The position numbers and the translations under genes were made by a program. Shown here piece after piece: positions 61,141 through 64,000 of a stretch of 64,000 bases of DNA. Position 1 is the first letter of the stretch. Every line of letters begins with the position of its first letter. Below the pieces are notes generated by a model. It saw only the letters and a program-made list of their open reading frames with translations, had not been told where the DNA came from and did not search any database. Source of the DNA: CAVVSD01 sp963757125 (GTDB lineage Bacteria; Actinomycetota; Thermoleophilia; Solirubrobacterales; Solirubrobacteraceae); assembly GCA_963757125.1 (NCBI GenBank), contig CAVWQP010000009.1, positions 806,001 through 870,000 of the forward strand, in the 5' to 3' direction.

Positions 61141-62256
61141 TCAGTGTCGCCGGCGCTCGGCGCGCTTGGTCGCCCTGGCCTGCGCGCGCTGCGCCTTCTG
61201 CTCGTCGACCTTGACCTTCGCGTCGGTGTAGGACTGCTCCACGAGGAGCTTCCCGCCGGTCCAGCCGAAGGCCCAGACGACGAGGACGATGGCGAAGACG
61301 ATGTTCCATGCGGTGATCGCCAGCTGCTGGCCGAGCGAGTAGGCGGTCGCGGTGGCGGCGTCGGTCACGTCGCCGAGCGCCGCGACGTTGGCGGCCTGGG
61401 TCACGCCGACGCCTCCTGGCGTGACGGAGACGCTGTTGGCGATCGAGTTGCCGCCCATCACCGACATGATCGTGTGGAAGGTGACGGTGATGCCGTAGCC
61501 GGCGAGGAACACGGCGATGACCCCGAGCTTGGCCAGCCATGCGCCGAACGACGGCAGCGCGACCCGGAGTGCGTACTGGCTCGGCCGCGCGAGGATCGCA
61601 CCGCCCTGGACCGCCTTGGCCCAGAGCCCCTTGAGCTTGTGCCAGAAGAGCCGGCCGAGGATCACGAGGAGCAACGCGGCGCCCGCAATGCAGCCCAGGA
61701 TCAGCACCGGGTGGTCGTGCAGCGCGGGGAGCGAGATGTCGAACGATCCCGGCACCGACAGGAAGAGGTACAGGTACACGAACGCCCCGGCGACGGTGAA
61801 GAAGATCTTCTGCACGACCATGCCGCCGAGCACCCCGGGCAGGTTGGCCCCGTGGATGATCGCGACGTACATCAGCAGTGAGGCGACGGTGCCGATGTTC
61901 GCGGGCAGGAACCCGTTCAGCGCGACCCCGGCGGCGTAGGCGGCCAGGATCTGCAGGTACGTGACACCGCCGTCCGGGAACGCGACGCGCAGGATCGAGT
62001 ACCAGCCGAACGCGGTCAGCGTCGTCTGGACGGTCTGGAGCGTCCAGCCCGCGAGCAGGTACCCGAGCCCGATCTCGCTGAGCGCGTCCCACAGGTCCGA
62101 GAACCAGCCGCGGATGTCGAGGCCGAGGAGATCGAGGACCGCCAGCGCGAGCCCGATGCCGATGAGCCACGCGAACACCTTGGCGAGCCGCCGCGCGCGT
62201 GAGCGGTCGCCGAACGGCAGCCATCGGTGGGGTGTGGGGAGGGCGGTGTCGGTCAC
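61141..62256 (-). CDS. Flippase-like membrane protein (lysylphosphatidylglycerol synthase TM region/UPF0104)
   Basis: 371 residues from GTG 62256 with eight to nine helices. The family pattern is visible in YLQILAAYAAGVALNGFLPA and NIGTVASLLMYVAI, and in SVSVTPGGVGVTQAANVAAL near the C-terminal third. A charged Lys/Arg tail (KAQRAQARATKRAERRRH) is cytoplasmic. Related proteins translocate lipid-linked substrates. It diverges from the dehydrogenase operon. Confidence 0.8.
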   Translation of the reverse strand: MTDTALPTPHRWLPFGDRSRARRLAKVFAWLIGIGLALAVLDLLGLDIRGWFSDLWDALSEIGLGYLLAGWTLQTVQTTLTAFGWYSILRVAFPDGGVTYLQILAAYAAGVALNGFLPANIGTVASLLMYVAIIHGANLPGVLGGMVVQKIFFTVAGAFVYLYLFLSVPGSFDISLPALHDHPVLILGCIAGAALLLVILGRLFWHKLKGLWAKAVQGGAILARPSQYALRVALPSFGAWLAKLGVIAVFLAGYGITVTFHTIMSVMGGNSIANSVSVTPGGVGVTQAANVAALGDVTDAATATAYSLGQQLAITAWNIVFAIVLVVWAFGWTGGKLLVEQSYTDAKVKVDEQKAQRAQARATKRAERRRH

Positions 62257-62338
62257 AGGCAGCGCATCATCCTCCAAGGACGACGCGGAGCGGCGACGCG
62301 CCGGGAAGGATCGCCGCCGCGAGGCGTCTGAGGGGTTG

Positions 62339-63340
62339 ATGCCACACGACGTCGATGCGCACGCGTTCTGGCTGAGCGCGCCCGGGCACGGGGAGATCCG
62401 GCCCGTCGCGGTCTCCCAGCCGCAAGGGGACGACGTGCTCGTCCGCACGCTGCGGTCCGGCGTCAGCCGCGGCACCGAGACGCTCGTGTTCCGCGGCGGC
62501 GTGCCGCCAAGTCAGTACGAGGCGATGCGCGCGCCGTTCCAGGACGGCGACTTCCCGGGCCCGGTCAAGTACGGCTACCTCAACGTCGGCGTCGTCGAGC
62601 AGGGGCCGCCGGCGCTGAGCGGCCGCACGGTCTTCTGCCTGTACCCCCACCAGACGGCCTACGTGGTCCCGGCGGGCGCCGTGACGGTCGTGCCCGACGA
62701 CGTGCCGCCCGCGCGCGCGGTGCTCGCCGGCACCGTCGAGACCGCCGTCAACGCGCTGTGGGACGCGGGGCCGCTGATCGGTGACCGCATCGCGGTCGTC
62801 GGCGCCGGGATGGTCGGGTGCTGCGTCGCCCGTCTGCTCGCCCGGTTCCCGGCGGTCGAGGTCACGCTCGTGGACGTCGACCCCTCGCGGGCCGAGGTCG
62901 CGGCCGCGCTCGGGGCCCGCTTCGCGCGGCCGGAGGACGCCGAGGGCGGGTGCGACCTCGTCGTGCACACGAGCGCGACGTCCGCCGGACTGCAGCGCTC
63001 GCTCGACCTGCTCGCCCCGGAGGGCACGGTGCTCGACCTCAGCTGGTACGGCGACACCGAGGTGCGCCTGTCGCTGGGCGGCGCGTTCCACACCGGCCGC
63101 CTCGGACTCCGCGCGAGCCAGGTGGGGACCGTGTCGCCGGCGCGCAGCGCGCGCCGGACCACGGCAGACCGGCTCGCGCTCGCGCTCCAGCTCCTGCGCG
63201 ACCCGGCCTTCGACGTGCTCGTCACCGGCGAGTCGCGCCTCGACGAGCTGCCGGACGTCATGGCCCGGCTCGCCGAGGGGAGCCTGCCGGCGCTGTGCCA
63301 CACCATCACCTACGACGGGAGCAGCGCGTGTTCAGCGTGA
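62339..63340 (+). CDS. Zinc-type alcohol dehydrogenase-like (MDR) oxidoreductase
   Basis: 333 residues from ATG 62339. It shows the MDR layout: N-terminal GroES-like domain (DVLVRTLRSGVSRGTETLVF), then NAD(P)-binding domain with AVVGAGMVGCCVARLLARFP and VTLVDVDPSRAEVAAALGA. The catalytic zinc Cys of classical ADHs is replaced (GVSRGTE), resembling sorbitol-type or threonine-type relatives such as BchC. First gene of an operon with a pterin-synthase-like protein and a glycosyltransferase; its 3' end overlaps the next gene by 13 bp. Confidence 0.8.
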   Translation: MPHDVDAHAFWLSAPGHGEIRPVAVSQPQGDDVLVRTLRSGVSRGTETLVFRGGVPPSQYEAMRAPFQDGDFPGPVKYGYLNVGVVEQGPPALSGRTVFCLYPHQTAYVVPAGAVTVVPDDVPPARAVLAGTVETAVNALWDAGPLIGDRIAVVGAGMVGCCVARLLARFPAVEVTLVDVDPSRAEVAAALGARFARPEDAEGGCDLVVHTSATSAGLQRSLDLLAPEGTVLDLSWYGDTEVRLSLGGAFHTGRLGLRASQVGTVSPARSARRTTADRLALALQLLRDPAFDVLVTGESRLDELPDVMARLAEGSLPALCHTITYDGSSACSA

Positions 63341-63705
63341 CGGTCCGCGACCACATGATGATCGCCCACAGCCTGCGGGGCGAGGTGTTCGGGCCCGCGC
63401 AGCGGCTGCACGGCGCGACGTACGTCGTGGACGCCACCTTCCGCCGGGCGACCCTCGACGCCGACGGCATCGTGGTCGACATCGGCCGCGCCGCCGACGT
63501 GCTGCGCGGGATCGTGGGGGAGCTGAGCTACCGCAACCTCGACGAGGAGACCGCGCTCGCGGGCATGAACACGACGACCGAGGAGCTCGCGCGCGTCGTC
63601 GCCGACCGGCTCGCCGACGCCTTCGGCGGGCAGGGGCTGGACGGCCTGATCGTGACGCTGCGCGAGTCCCACATCGCGTGGGCGAGCTACGAGCGATCGC
63701 TGTGA
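63328..63705 (+). CDS. 6-pyruvoyl/6-carboxy-tetrahydropterin synthase-family protein with an altered metal motif
   Basis: 125 residues from GTG 63328. The T-fold pattern is present: VTVRDHMMIAHSLRGEVFGP, then AQRLHGATYVVDATFR, VVDIGRAADVLRGIVGEL and NLDE. Zn ligand His (IAHSL) is present, but the second motif reads HGATY instead of HGHxY, so one canonical zinc histidine is missing. It may use another ligand or carry out different chemistry. It is overlapped by neighbours on both sides (GTGA with the glycosyltransferase). Confidence 0.8.
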   Translation: MFSVTVRDHMMIAHSLRGEVFGPAQRLHGATYVVDATFRRATLDADGIVVDIGRAADVLRGIVGELSYRNLDEETALAGMNTTTEELARVVADRLADAFGGQGLDGLIVTLRESHIAWASYERSL

Positions 63706-64000
63706 CCGAGGTCCACGTCATCGTCCCCGAAGGCATCGACGATCCTGCTCGGCCGAGCGGCGGCAACACCTACGACCGCCAGGTCTGCTGCGGGCTCGCG
63801 CGCCTGGGCTGGTCGGTGCACGAGCACGCGGTGTCCGGCGCCTGGCCGCACGCCGGCGCGGCGGAGCACGCAGCCCTGGCACGCGCGATCCGGCGGATCC
63901 CCGACGGCGCCGTCGTGCTGCTCGACGGCCTCGTCGCGTGCGCCGCCCCGGCGGTGCTCGTGGGACAGGCGAGCCGGGTGCGGCAGGTCGTGCTCGTGCA
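63702..64000 (+). CDS. Glycosyltransferase, GT4-like, C-terminus outside the window
   Basis: GTG 63702 overlaps the preceding stop (GTGA). The 99 visible codons read VTEVHVIVPEGIDDPARPSG then GNTYDRQVCCGLARLGWSVH, the N-terminal Rossmann start of GT-B enzymes with the family's SGGN loop. The nucleotide-sugar domain is off the end. It may glycosylate a pterin or a lipid, judged only by its neighbours. Confidence 0.7.
   Translation, partial: MTEVHVIVPEGIDDPARPSGGNTYDRQVCCGLARLGWSVHEHAVSGAWPHAGAAEHAALARAIRRIPDGAVVLLDGLVACAAPAVLVGQASRVRQVVLV

Noticed and set aside
59432..62224. One 930-codon protein with GGDEF domain
   Set aside because: Codons upstream of GTG 61084 are a shadow frame of the flippase-like gene; the two genes are separate.
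1..64000. CRISPR array, toxin-antitoxin or known anti-phage system
   Set aside because: No spacer-repeat periodicity, Cas-like motif or typical defence gene pair was seen anywhere in the window.

Overview
The window is very GC-rich with strongly G/C-biased third codon positions, many ATGA/GTGA start-stop overlaps, several leaderless-looking promoters (TTGNNN-17-TANNNT ending 7 nt before the start codon) and families common in deep-branching Actinobacteria. This points to a high-GC actinobacterium, most likely Thermoleophilia/Solirubrobacterales. That placement is inferred from gene content and style, not from a marker gene.

Layout. 0-10 kb: housekeeping and envelope genes: an FG-GAP repeat protein, a Ca2+/H+ antiporter, a secreted protein, two coupled membrane proteins, folE coupled to an FAD reductase, a sigma/anti-sigma pair leading into an unusual cyclodeaminase-nitronate monooxygenase fusion, and an APC permease. 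10.4-24.1 kb: a catabolic locus. A flavin monooxygenase-hydrolase fusion faces an eight-gene operon (MetE-like protein, flavoprotein dehydrogenase, complete NitT/TauT ABC importer, FMN 2-hydroxyacid dehydrogenase, SDR, phosphotriesterase-like hydrolase), followed by an IclR regulator and a ThDP enzyme. The operon and the ThDP gene share a conserved 38-bp promoter/operator element. 24-29.3 kb: two further ECF sigma genes, an SDR, a secreted glycosidase-like protein and a BBE-type flavoprotein.

29.3-44.5 kb starts at tRNA-Gly(UCC) and tRNA-Pro(GGG) and looks like a decayed accessory region. It holds a nested inverted repeat, diverged interspersed repeats, remnants of a tyrosine recombinase, a methyltransferase, VOC proteins and a DUF1918 gene. 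Intact genes are scattered among them (DUF1275 protein, Usp-like protein, CorA, ICMT-like methyltransferase, extended KAS III, DUF1918 protein, monooxygenase-fold protein, dodecin, LuxR regulator). A TetR gene with two palindromic operators and a divergent membrane-protein gene, both frameshifted, follow.

45-52 kb: epoxide hydrolase, secreted peptidase-like hydrolase, Gmad2-LysM protein and a large ATPase-LuxR regulator. 52.4-59 kb: a BlaI/M56 system with four TACTAC-N5-GTAGTA-type operators, located at blaI itself, before a lipoprotein gene, and before an operon of vanadium haloperoxidase, cydA, cydB, an SPW protein and a secreted protein. This suggests BlaI controls a respiratory or cell-envelope stress response here. 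59-64 kb: a PAS-GGDEF protein, a flippase-like membrane protein, and the start of a dehydrogenase, pterin-synthase-like and glycosyltransferase operon.

Single-base frameshifts recur in otherwise well-preserved genes between 34 and 58 kb. They may be consensus errors rather than true decay, so 'pseudogene' labels there are provisional.
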